A stretch of 11,095 bases of DNA from a bacterium (GTDB lineage Bacteria; Actinomycetota; Acidimicrobiia; Acidimicrobiales; Bin134), in NCBI GenBank assembly GCA_028820035.1, contig JAPPKI010000321.1, positions 1 through 11,095 of the forward strand. The letters are read 5' to 3'. The notes below the pieces were generated by a model. It saw nothing but the letters and a program-made list of their open reading frames with translations, had not been told where the DNA came from and searched no databases. Below, piece by piece: positions 1 through 6,175 of this stretch. The position numbers and the translations under genes are program-made. The stretch's first letter is position 1. Every line of letters begins with the position of its first letter.

Positions 1-217
1 CTTCAAGCTCATCGAGGCTGTTGAGGATCAACAAGACGACGAAGGTGGCCACACCTCCCTTGGCCAGCCCTTCCCGCAGCGACATCTCCTCGCTGCCCAC
101 ACCGGGCAGCACGTCATCGGGGAACAAAACCTCATCGTCGGCCTCGGTTTGATCCGTTTGGTTGTCAAGCACCCGGCGGGACAGGGCACCGGCGTTGTCG
201 CGGGCCGCGTCGGTCAT
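1..217 (-). CDS. N-terminal part of a probable membrane protein, possibly an MFS transporter (cut by the window edge)
   Basis: Only the first 72 codons are present; the rest lies beyond the left edge. The start is an ATG at 217, preceded on the minus strand by a purine-rich ribosome-binding site (AAAGGGGGAC) a few bases upstream. The protein opens with about 50 hydrophilic, acidic residues (many Asp, Glu and Gln). At residues 57-67 it becomes hydrophobic (GVATFVVLLIL), followed by NSLDELE, which looks like the first membrane helix of a transporter. The sequence LLILNSLDELE resembles the start of some actinobacterial major facilitator proteins; this is from memory and not decisive. It begins 24 bases after the GH26-like gene on the same strand, so the two are probably co-transcribed, which would fit a sugar or glycoside importer. 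The reading frame is secure, the family is tentative. Confidence 0.55.
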   Translation of the reverse strand, partial: MTDAARDNAGALSRRVLDNQTDQTEADDEVLFPDDVLPGVGSEEMSLREGLAKGGVATFVVLLILNSLDELE

Positions 218-241
218 CTGTCCCCCTTTCCGGCGGTGTGG

Positions 242-1276
242 CTATAGGTTTTGGAAGAGCTCTTGGGCCTCTTGTCGGTGCATGAAGCGCGGGTCGGACA
301 GCGCGGCGGCGTAGCGCGGGGGCAGGCCAACCCAAGAGCCGATTCTGGTGTCCCCGTAGAAGGGGAACATGCCGTCTCGCCAGTCGGTGGCGATCACCGT
401 GAGGGCCTTGATCTCGGGCCGGCGGCGGACCAGCTCGAACATAGCTTCGTACCAAGCCCATTGATCCTCGATGTCGCCTATCTCGAGCAGCCCGTCGCGA
501 AACGACTCGGGACGATCGGGGTCGACCAGATCCCAGTCGAAGAAGAACGGGCAGGATTCGGGGATCATCACCGGCTTTTCCTCTTCCCGGCACCGGTCGA
601 GGAAGGCGGTGGTCTCGGGACGCTCGAAGCCGATCGGGGCGAACACGTCCATGGCCGCCCAGTCGACGTACTCATTGCCGGGCCACCAGTCGAACGGGTC
701 ACGGAACTGGAACGAGCCGGCCGCAGAACACCACGTGGAGACCACGTTGTGAGCCTCCTCATCTCGAAAGAGCTGCACAATGTGGGGAAAGAGGTCCTTG
801 TAGGCCTCGGTGTCGTGGGGGTCGAAGCTGAGGTTGAACTCGTAGCCGATCCGCAACCACACCGGCACCTCGAGCTTGCGCAGACACCGGGCCATGCGGC
901 GCAGCGGCTCATCGCAGGATCCCTTGGCCACCACCCGCTCAACCGGACGGACATGGAGTCCCACGATCAGCCCGATCTGGGGGCGCTGGGCGGCAAGGTT
1001 GCCAATTCCTTGGCAAAAGGCATCGAGAATGCCGTCGCTGGTGTCGTGGACGTGGGCGTAGGTGCTGACTACCCCCGGCTTCGGGTCGATAGTGGCTTCG
1101 TACTCGCACAGCTCCTCATCGGAGACCAGATGGGGACGATCCTCAACGCCCAGCTGGCCCCAGCAGTGGAACACCCGACCGGCGGGAGGCTCGAACGGTG
1201 CGCCGAAATGAACCGGCTCGCCGGAGCGATCGGGGGGCTGGACGGTGATCTGCAATGTGCCGGAGTCCCGTCGCAT
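242..1276 (-). CDS. GH26-like glycoside hydrolase (mannanase-type TIM barrel)
   Basis: A 344-residue protein that looks like a clan GH-A (beta/alpha)8 glycosidase related to family GH26, whose members cleave beta-mannans and related beta-glycans with retention. The motif WLRIGYEFN (residues 140-148) matches the GH26 acid/base region (family form R-x-x-H-E-M-N), giving Glu146 as the likely proton donor and Arg142 and Asn148 as partners. PVMIPES (235-241) fits the strand-7 nucleophile, Glu240, about 94 residues later, a normal spacing. FGAPFEPPAGRVFHCWGQ near the N terminus and the Trp-rich DWW and DQWAWYEAMF stretches suit a sugar-binding barrel. There is no signal peptide, so it should be cytoplasmic, unlike most secreted mannanases. 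The ATG at 1276 has no Shine-Dalgarno sequence but sits six bases after a TANNNT box, suggesting leaderless translation. It heads a leftward unit with the partial membrane protein. Family membership is probable; substrate is unknown. Confidence 0.72.
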   Translation of the reverse strand: MRRDSGTLQITVQPPDRSGEPVHFGAPFEPPAGRVFHCWGQLGVEDRPHLVSDEELCEYEATIDPKPGVVSTYAHVHDTSDGILDAFCQGIGNLAAQRPQIGLIVGLHVRPVERVVAKGSCDEPLRRMARCLRKLEVPVWLRIGYEFNLSFDPHDTEAYKDLFPHIVQLFRDEEAHNVVSTWCSAAGSFQFRDPFDWWPGNEYVDWAAMDVFAPIGFERPETTAFLDRCREEEKPVMIPESCPFFFDWDLVDPDRPESFRDGLLEIGDIEDQWAWYEAMFELVRRRPEIKALTVIATDWRDGMFPFYGDTRIGSWVGLPPRYAAALSDPRFMHRQEAQELFQNL

Positions 1277-1332
1277 GGCCCAAACCTAATGTGAAAACAT
1301 AATGGGCCAGAGTTTCACGAGGGGACGGAACG
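1277..1332. promoter_or_regulatory. Divergent promoter region between the GH26-like gene and the binding-protein/GH3 operon
   Basis: This 56-bp gap must carry both start signals. Rightward, CATAAT (1298-1303) is a good -10 box; transcription would start near 1309-1310, giving a leader of about 23 bases with the ribosome-binding site AGGGGA at 1320-1325, seven bases before the ATG at 1333. Leftward, TAGGTT (complement of 1283-1288) is a -10 box placed so that the mRNA begins at the ATG at 1276. Neither has a convincing -35 box, and the expected -35 positions of each fall over the other promoter. Between the two -10 boxes lies ATGT-GAAA-ACAT (1289-1300), a 4+4 inverted repeat, flanked by GGCCCA (1277-1282) and TGGGCC (1303-1308), which are also complementary. 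This could be an operator; no regulator gene is in the window. Confidence 0.5.
1283..1288 (-). promoter_or_regulatory. Candidate -10 box of a leaderless GH26-like transcript
   Basis: On the minus strand TAGGTT matches the actinobacterial -10 pattern TANNNT and is followed by exactly six bases (TGGGCC) and then the ATG of the GH26-like gene. That spacing puts the transcription start on the start codon itself, and no Shine-Dalgarno sequence is present. The same geometry recurs at the phosphorylase gene (9179-9193). Confidence 0.45.
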
Positions 1333-2775
1333 ATGCGCTTGCGACTCATTGGGATATTCGCTGTCCTGGTTTTGTTGGCATCGGCATGCGGTGGCGGGGA
1401 TTCTGAGCCGGCAGCCGACGACGGCGCACAGGAGACGGAGACGCAGCCGGTCCAAGAAGAGGAGGCTGCGCCGTCGGCGACAGAGGCACCGGAGAGTCCG
1501 GCTGAGCCAGAAGAGGCCGCGCCTGAGGCCACGCCGTCGGCGGCAGAAATTTCTGAGTCCACCGAAGAGGCTCCGCAGCCCGAGGCGCCGGAGCCCACCC
1601 CCGAGCCCACGCCGATCGTGCTCACCGATTCGTTCCGAGGCGTCACCGCCGAAGCAATCAAGATCGGGGTTGTCATAGTCGACGTCTCCGTGATTGGGCG
1701 GTCCAATGGAGATGTCGAGGCGAAGTGGCAGGCCGTCATCGACGAAGTCAACGCCTACGGGGGAGTGCTCGGGCGTCGCCTCGAGGCGGTGTTCGTGCCG
1801 TATTCGCCGCTGGGCGCGGTCGAATCTGAAGCCGCCTGCGTGGAGCTGACCCAGGACGAACAAGTATTCGCGGCCATGGGACTGCTGCTTTCCAATCTGA
1901 ACTGTTTCACCGACGTGAACGAAACGATCTTCATCAGCACCGGCACAGTCAGCCAAGAGGATTTCGACCGCTCGAAGGCCGTCGTCATCGGCCCGGGAGC
2001 GCTCCCCGCTCGGGGCGCGGCACTCGGCGTTGAGGCGCTGGTGGCCGCTGGAGCCTTCGATGGGCTGGTGGCGGTGCATTTGGCCGCCGACACTGGCTCG
2101 GAGCGCGATCACTACGTGGATGCGCTTGTCGCTGCGGGAGTCGAGCTGGTGTCCGAAACCGTCTCCACTGACACCGGGGGCGACATCGCCGCAACGGAGG
2201 CCGAAATGCAGGCATTTGCCCAGCGGTGGCAGGCCGACGGTGCCGAAATCATATTTGGAGTGGGTTCAGGAGCGGTCCTCGATATCGTTGCCGGCTTACA
2301 TCGGAGTCCCTACCGCCCAGCGATAGTGTTCATAGGCCCCATCGGTTTCGATCCTCAGCTTTATCGCGATCTCGGCTACTCCGTCGATCCCTTGGAGGGG
2401 GCCATTGGCCTCGGCTCACAGGGTTTCGAAGAGCTGGCCTTGGCGGGTGATCCAAGCGTTGCCGCCTGCATCGAGCGCTTCGAGGCGGCATCAGGCGAAA
2501 CGGTGATCATCAGCCCCGAGCCCGGCGAAGTGGTGAACCTGAACACCACAATCTGGGCGTGCCAGGGAGTGGAGATCTTCACCCAGATCGCCACGGCCGC
2601 CGGAGCCGACCTCACCAATGATTCGTTCCGGGCCGCCGCCGAGAGCGGGCTCAGCCTCGAGGTGACCGCGAATTCGGCGGCATCGGTGGCCGCCGGCAAA
2701 TTCGACATCAGCGATGGGGCCCCCATTCTCCTCGTCTTCGACCCACCCTCCGACGCCTTCGTCCCCATGAACTAA
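1333..2775 (+). CDS. Lipoprotein solute-binding protein, branched-chain-amino-acid (Peripla_BP_6) type
   Basis: A 480-residue extracellular lipoprotein. Residues 1-18 form a signal peptide (MRLR followed by a hydrophobic core) ending in LLASAC, so Cys19 should be lipid-modified and anchored outside the membrane. Residues 20-94 are a low-complexity tether rich in Glu (19), Pro (15) and Ala with no Lys or Arg. The type I periplasmic-binding fold starts near residue 108 (AIKIGVVI); AKWQAVIDEVNAYGGVLGRRL is a typical family segment. Four cysteines in the folded part suggest two disulfides. Such proteins hand amino acids, amides or other small solutes to an ABC importer, but no permease or ATPase gene is nearby. 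The ATG has a good ribosome-binding site (AGGGGA, seven bases upstream). The GH3 gene follows after 3 bp, so the ligand may be a glycoside or its breakdown product. The class is fairly certain, the ligand unknown. Confidence 0.85.
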   Translation: MRLRLIGIFAVLVLLASACGGGDSEPAADDGAQETETQPVQEEEAAPSATEAPESPAEPEEAAPEATPSAAEISESTEEAPQPEAPEPTPEPTPIVLTDSFRGVTAEAIKIGVVIVDVSVIGRSNGDVEAKWQAVIDEVNAYGGVLGRRLEAVFVPYSPLGAVESEAACVELTQDEQVFAAMGLLLSNLNCFTDVNETIFISTGTVSQEDFDRSKAVVIGPGALPARGAALGVEALVAAGAFDGLVAVHLAADTGSERDHYVDALVAAGVELVSETVSTDTGGDIAATEAEMQAFAQRWQADGAEIIFGVGSGAVLDIVAGLHRSPYRPAIVFIGPIGFDPQLYRDLGYSVDPLEGAIGLGSQGFEELALAGDPSVAACIERFEAASGETVIISPEPGEVVNLNTTIWACQGVEIFTQIATAAGADLTNDSFRAAAESGLSLEVTANSAASVAAGKFDISDGAPILLVFDPPSDAFVPMN

Positions 2776-2778
2776 TCG

Positions 2779-5211
2779 ATGGACGACTCCAATTTGCCCA
2801 TCCCCGAGCGGGTGGCTGATCTCCTATCGCGCATGACCCTGGAGGAAAAGGCCGCCCAGGTAGTGGGCGTGTTCCCCGGTATGTTCATGGGGCCAACCGG
2901 GCTCGATCCCGACAAGATGAGCGAGTTGATTCCCCACGGTGTGGGCCACATCTGCATGGGCGGGGGCCTGGCCAGAAGGCCCCGGGAGCTGGCCTTGGTC
3001 CTCAACTCCATCCAGGAGTGGTTGCGGGATAACACCCGGCTGGGGATTCCGGCCATGGTCCACAACGAGTCGCTGTGCGGGCTGGCCCAAGACTCCGCCA
3101 CCGCCTTCCCCACCGCCATCGCCTTGGCGGCCACGTTCCAACCCCAGCTCATCGAGCAGATGGCCGGAGTGGCCAGCCGTGAAGCCCGAGCGGTTGGCAT
3201 CAACCACGTGCTATCGCCGGTGCTGGACGTGAACCGGGATGCTCGGTGGGGCCGAGTCCACGAGACCTACGGCGAAGATCCCTTTCTGTGCACCGCGATG
3301 GGCATCGCCTTCGTCCGCGGCATGCAGACCGACGACCTGGGCGGGGGCGCGATCGCCACCGGCAAGCACTTCCTCGGTTACTCCTATACCGAAGGGGCCC
3401 TGAACCAAACGGCCAGCCCCATGGGGCCCCGAGCAGTACACGAGGTCTACGCCCTGCCCTTTGAAGGTGCCATCCGCGACGCCGGACTGGCCTCGGTGAT
3501 GAACTCGTACTCCGAGATCGACGGGGTGCCGGTGGCCGGTTGTCCGGAGATCCTCACCGATCTGCTGCGCGGCCAACTCGGATTCCAGGGCTGCGTGGTG
3601 GCTGACTACTCGGCGGTGGCTCGGCTGCGTCGGCCCCATGCCGTGGCCGCCACCGACGCTGAAGCCGGGGTTTTGGCCCTGTCGGCCGGGCTCGACATCG
3701 AATTGCCCACCGGCATCGGCTACCCCTCGCTGCCCGATGCCGTCCGAAACGGCGATCTCGACGAATCGGTCCTCGACCTTGCGGTGGAGCGGGCTTTGAC
3801 CCAGCGCTTCCAGGTCGGCCTCATGGACTCTCCAACCGTCGATCCCGACCAGGCAGCGGCCGCCTTCAATGAGCCAGAGGCGCTGGAGTTGTCCCGAACA
3901 ATCACCGATGCGTCGCTGGTCTTGCTGGAGAATGACGGGACCCTTCCCCTAGGTCTCGATGTCGGATCGGTGGCGGTGATCGGGCCGATGGCCGACACGC
4001 TTCGGGGCCTGTTCGCGGCCTACACCCCGGCCGCCGCCCTTGAACTCTTCATGGCGATGTCTCAGGGTCTCGGAGGGTCGATGGCCGGCGTGTTCGAGTC
4101 CTCCGAAGATATCGACGACTCGGTCGATGAGAACTCTCCCGATCCGATGCTGGACGCGGTCTCCCTGATCTTCCACAGCACGGGGGCCATCATCGACCCG
4201 ATCGAGTTGGATCGGGGGATCGCAGATCTGTACCCCGCCATGAGCACTATTGCCGAGGCCATCGGCCAATACGCCCCGGTCACGAGCGTCAAAGGCTGTG
4301 ACTGGACCCGCCGTGATGAAGACGGCATCGACGAGGCGGTCGCCGCGGCTCTGGTTGCCGACGTGGTGGTGCTGGCGGTGGGCGAGAAGACCGGCTGGGT
4401 GGGCGATGCCACTGGGGGAGAAGGTCGGGATCGCAAGACGCTTGAGCTTCCCGGGGCGCAGCCCCAACTGGTGCGACGAGTGATCGCCACGGGGGTGCCT
4501 ACTGTCGTGGTCGTGGTCAGCGGCCGGCCGTTGGATATCGCCGGTGACCTCGCCGGAGCCAAGGCCATCATCCAGGTTTGGCATCCCGGGCCTGAAGGTC
4601 CTCAGGCCATCGCTTCGGCCCTATTCGGTGAGCTGAACCCCGGTGGCAAGCTGCCCGTTTCGTTTCCCGCCGGCGTCGGGGCATCGCCGACCTACCACGG
4701 TCACAAGCACGGCAGCGGCTCGTCATCCGACCGGGCCTACGTAGACGGGCCCAGTGCTCCGGTCTGGGCCTTCGGCCACGGCCGCTCCTATACCTCATTC
4801 GAAGTCAGCAAACTCGCTTTGTCTGACACCAGCGTCCGGGCTGGAGATGTGGTTGTGATCGGCTGTGACGTGCGTAACACCGGGGATCGAGTGGGCGATG
4901 AGGTTGTGCAGCTTTACGTGAGAGATGTGGTGGGCTCAGTCACCCGTCCCGTTCGCCAACTGGCAGGCTTCCACCGGGTGTCGCTTGAACCCGGGGAGAG
5001 TTGCCGGGTCGAATTCGACTTCGACACCAGCCAACTCGCCTTTCTCGACCGCAACTTCGAATTGGTGGTCGAAGAGGGTGACATCGAGGTGATGGTGGGG
5101 CGGTCGTCGGTCGATCTGCCTCTGAGAGCCAACCTGCGGTTGACTAGCAGCCTAAAACTCGATCACCGTACGTCGTTTACAACTCCTTCTCGCGTGGTCG
5201 AGCAAAAATAG
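2779..5211 (+). CDS. GH3 beta-xylosidase/beta-glucosidase
   Basis: An 810-residue GH3 exo-glycosidase that would remove terminal beta-linked glucose or xylose from oligosaccharides or glycosides. The N-terminal barrel (about 8-345) opens with ERVADLLSRMTLEEKAAQ and carries GIPAMVHNESLCG (89-101), RWGRVHETYGEDP (156-168) and GKHFLGY (195-201). The nucleophile is Asp276 in VVADY, where most relatives have SDY or SDW. The alpha/beta sandwich domain (about 370-640) contains GGEGRDRKTLELPGAQ (546-561); Glu548 is the likely acid/base. A fibronectin-III-like domain (about 675-790) ends the protein, with VGDEVVQLYV and RQLAGF. The HNESLCG form recalls bacterial beta-xylosidase-type GH3 enzymes rather than classic DEALHG enzymes. 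No signal peptide is seen, so it should be cytoplasmic. It has no Shine-Dalgarno sequence and starts 3 bp after the binding-protein stop, suggesting translational coupling. Family certain; sugar specificity open. Confidence 0.95.
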   Translation: MDDSNLPIPERVADLLSRMTLEEKAAQVVGVFPGMFMGPTGLDPDKMSELIPHGVGHICMGGGLARRPRELALVLNSIQEWLRDNTRLGIPAMVHNESLCGLAQDSATAFPTAIALAATFQPQLIEQMAGVASREARAVGINHVLSPVLDVNRDARWGRVHETYGEDPFLCTAMGIAFVRGMQTDDLGGGAIATGKHFLGYSYTEGALNQTASPMGPRAVHEVYALPFEGAIRDAGLASVMNSYSEIDGVPVAGCPEILTDLLRGQLGFQGCVVADYSAVARLRRPHAVAATDAEAGVLALSAGLDIELPTGIGYPSLPDAVRNGDLDESVLDLAVERALTQRFQVGLMDSPTVDPDQAAAAFNEPEALELSRTITDASLVLLENDGTLPLGLDVGSVAVIGPMADTLRGLFAAYTPAAALELFMAMSQGLGGSMAGVFESSEDIDDSVDENSPDPMLDAVSLIFHSTGAIIDPIELDRGIADLYPAMSTIAEAIGQYAPVTSVKGCDWTRRDEDGIDEAVAAALVADVVVLAVGEKTGWVGDATGGEGRDRKTLELPGAQPQLVRRVIATGVPTVVVVVSGRPLDIAGDLAGAKAIIQVWHPGPEGPQAIASALFGELNPGGKLPVSFPAGVGASPTYHGHKHGSGSSSDRAYVDGPSAPVWAFGHGRSYTSFEVSKLALSDTSVRAGDVVVIGCDVRNTGDRVGDEVVQLYVRDVVGSVTRPVRQLAGFHRVSLEPGESCRVEFDFDTSQLAFLDRNFELVVEEGDIEVMVGRSSVDLPLRANLRLTSSLKLDHRTSFTTPSRVVEQK

Positions 5212-5236
5212 CCAGATGGCGGCGGGTTAACCCTGC
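5204..5236 (-). terminator. Possible terminator for the PhyH-family gene between convergent genes
   Basis: Only 25 bp separate the stops of the convergent GH3 and PhyH genes. The gap holds the palindrome GGGTTAACCC (5224-5233), part of a six-pair imperfect hairpin (5221-5237). Read on the minus strand it is followed by a small GCCA-TC-TGGC repeat and then TATTTTT (complement of 5204-5210). That is a weak stem plus a T tract, reaching into the GH3 3' end. In the plus direction no T run follows the hairpin. Plausible but not a strong intrinsic terminator. Confidence 0.3.
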
Positions 5237-6055
5237 TCAGCGGGTTTGGCCTTCCACGCCTACTTGGTCGAGCACGTCGCCGCTGTCGTTGTGGCTGTGG
5301 GTGAAGCCGAGTTGGCGCTCGATGGCCACGGTTTCTTCGGATCGGAAGGCGATGACGTAGGCCCGGCGGAAACCGGCGGTGGAGTTGCCGCCCGAGCCGT
5401 GCATGACCCGCTCGTTGTGCACGGTCACGTCGCCCCGGCTAATGGGCACGGGGACCGGCTGGTCGCCCTCTCGCAGGTCGGTGCCCAAGGCGTGGGACTC
5501 GCCCCTGTCGCCGTACTGGGGGGTGTGGGGCCGCAGCTCCGGCTCCCGATTGGTGGCGGGCACGAAGCGCATACAGCCGTTGGCGATGGTGGAGTCGTCG
5601 ATGGCCAGCCAGAAGGTGGCCGTGCGGGTGTCGGGGGTGTCGGGCCAGTAGGCCATGTCCTGGTGCCAGGCGAACACGGCGTCTTCCTTGTATGGCTGTT
5701 TGGCCAAGATCTGGTCGTAGTCGATGGCCATCCCGTCGCCACACAGCTGACGAGCCGCTGACGCCGCCCGCCGCTCGTAGATGTTGCCCTGCCATGCCGG
5801 GAAGTAGCGCCGGGGGAGCATGACGTTGATGATTGAGAAGTCTTCGGGGTCCCGGCCGTAGTCGCCGGCCATGTCGCAGTAGTCCTTGCCCGGCACCTCG
5901 ATCTCCCGGCGCAGGAAGCGGTCGTAGGTGCCCTCGAGCTCGCCAACCTCGTCGTCGGTCAACAGTTCCCGCAGATGCACGAAGCCGTGCTCTCTGAAGA
6001 AAGCCTTCTCTTCGTCGGACACCCGGTACTCATCACCGGAGATTCTGTTGCTCAT
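5237..6055 (-). CDS. Phytanoyl-CoA dioxygenase (PhyH) family Fe(II)/2-oxoglutarate oxygenase
   Basis: A 272-residue non-heme iron oxygenase that would use O2 and 2-oxoglutarate to hydroxylate a small molecule. The jelly-roll metal site is visible: WHQDMAYW gives the HxD pair (His131, Asp133), the distal histidine is His219 in VMHGSGGN, and the Arg pair 230-231 eleven residues later should hold 2-oxoglutarate. NGCMRFVPATN and ISRGDVTVHN are standard family segments. Members act on fatty acyl-CoA, ectoine, phosphonates, halogenated or plant-derived compounds, so the substrate cannot be read from the sequence. I chose the ATG at 6055 because the text from there (MSNRISGDEYRVSDEEKAFFREHGF) resembles typical starts; a GTG at 6091 would add 12 residues. 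Neither has a good ribosome-binding site. It converges on the GH3 gene and is divergent from the Gfo/Idh/MocA gene, with which it may share control. Confidence 0.85.
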   Translation of the reverse strand: MSNRISGDEYRVSDEEKAFFREHGFVHLRELLTDDEVGELEGTYDRFLRREIEVPGKDYCDMAGDYGRDPEDFSIINVMLPRRYFPAWQGNIYERRAASAARQLCGDGMAIDYDQILAKQPYKEDAVFAWHQDMAYWPDTPDTRTATFWLAIDDSTIANGCMRFVPATNREPELRPHTPQYGDRGESHALGTDLREGDQPVPVPISRGDVTVHNERVMHGSGGNSTAGFRRAYVIAFRSEETVAIERQLGFTHSHNDSGDVLDQVGVEGQTR

Positions 6056-6134
6056 CGGCCTGGTTTTCTCATGCGGATTCGACAAAAGCACAGTAGCGGA
6101 GGCGACCTGCCTCAGTAATGCCCGGCCAAATGGT

Positions 6135-6170
6135 GTCCGTTAGCCTCGGACCTCGCTGGGTTCAAGGAGG
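6135..6170 (+). promoter_or_regulatory. Candidate promoter/operator and strong ribosome-binding site before the Gfo/Idh/MocA gene
   Basis: GTCCG (6135-6139) and CGGAC (6147-6151) form a perfect 5-bp inverted repeat around a 7-base centre. The centre contains TAGCCT (6141-6146), which fits the TANNNT -10 pattern, so a regulator bound here would cover the promoter. No clear -35 box is seen. AAGGAGG (6164-6170) is a full Shine-Dalgarno sequence five bases before the GTG at 6176 and fixes that start. Confidence 0.4.
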
Positions 6171-6175
6171 CAATA

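Noticed and set aside
165..593. A 142-codon minus-strand frame overlapping the end of the GH26-like gene and the start of the next gene
   Set aside because: It is in a different frame from both genes, Arg/Pro-rich, and would overlap two better supported coding regions.
251..1294. A 347-codon open frame on the plus strand
   Set aside because: It lies opposite the GH26-like gene, shows no recognisable motif and has the Gly/Val/His-rich look of an antisense frame in GC-rich DNA; the minus-strand protein has catalytic motifs.
1315..2112. A 265-codon open frame on the minus strand
   Set aside because: It is antisense to the lipoprotein gene. Its Arg/Leu-rich end is the reverse reading of the Pro/Glu linker, and the plus-strand frame has a signal peptide and a known fold.
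3949..4584. A 211-codon minus-strand frame within the GH3 gene
   Set aside because: It is an antisense shadow of the GH3 gene with His/Arg-rich composition and no motif, while the GH3 frame is intact throughout.
5224..5233. GGGTTAACCC as a binding site or strong rightward terminator for the GH3 gene
   Set aside because: A 10-bp palindrome occurs easily by chance, and no T run follows on the plus strand; it is kept only as part of a weak minus-strand terminator candidate.
6056..6091. GTG start at 6091 for the PhyH-family gene
   Set aside because: It would add 12 residues (MLLSNPHEKTRP) with no ribosome-binding site; the ATG at 6055 is preferred, but the choice is not firm.
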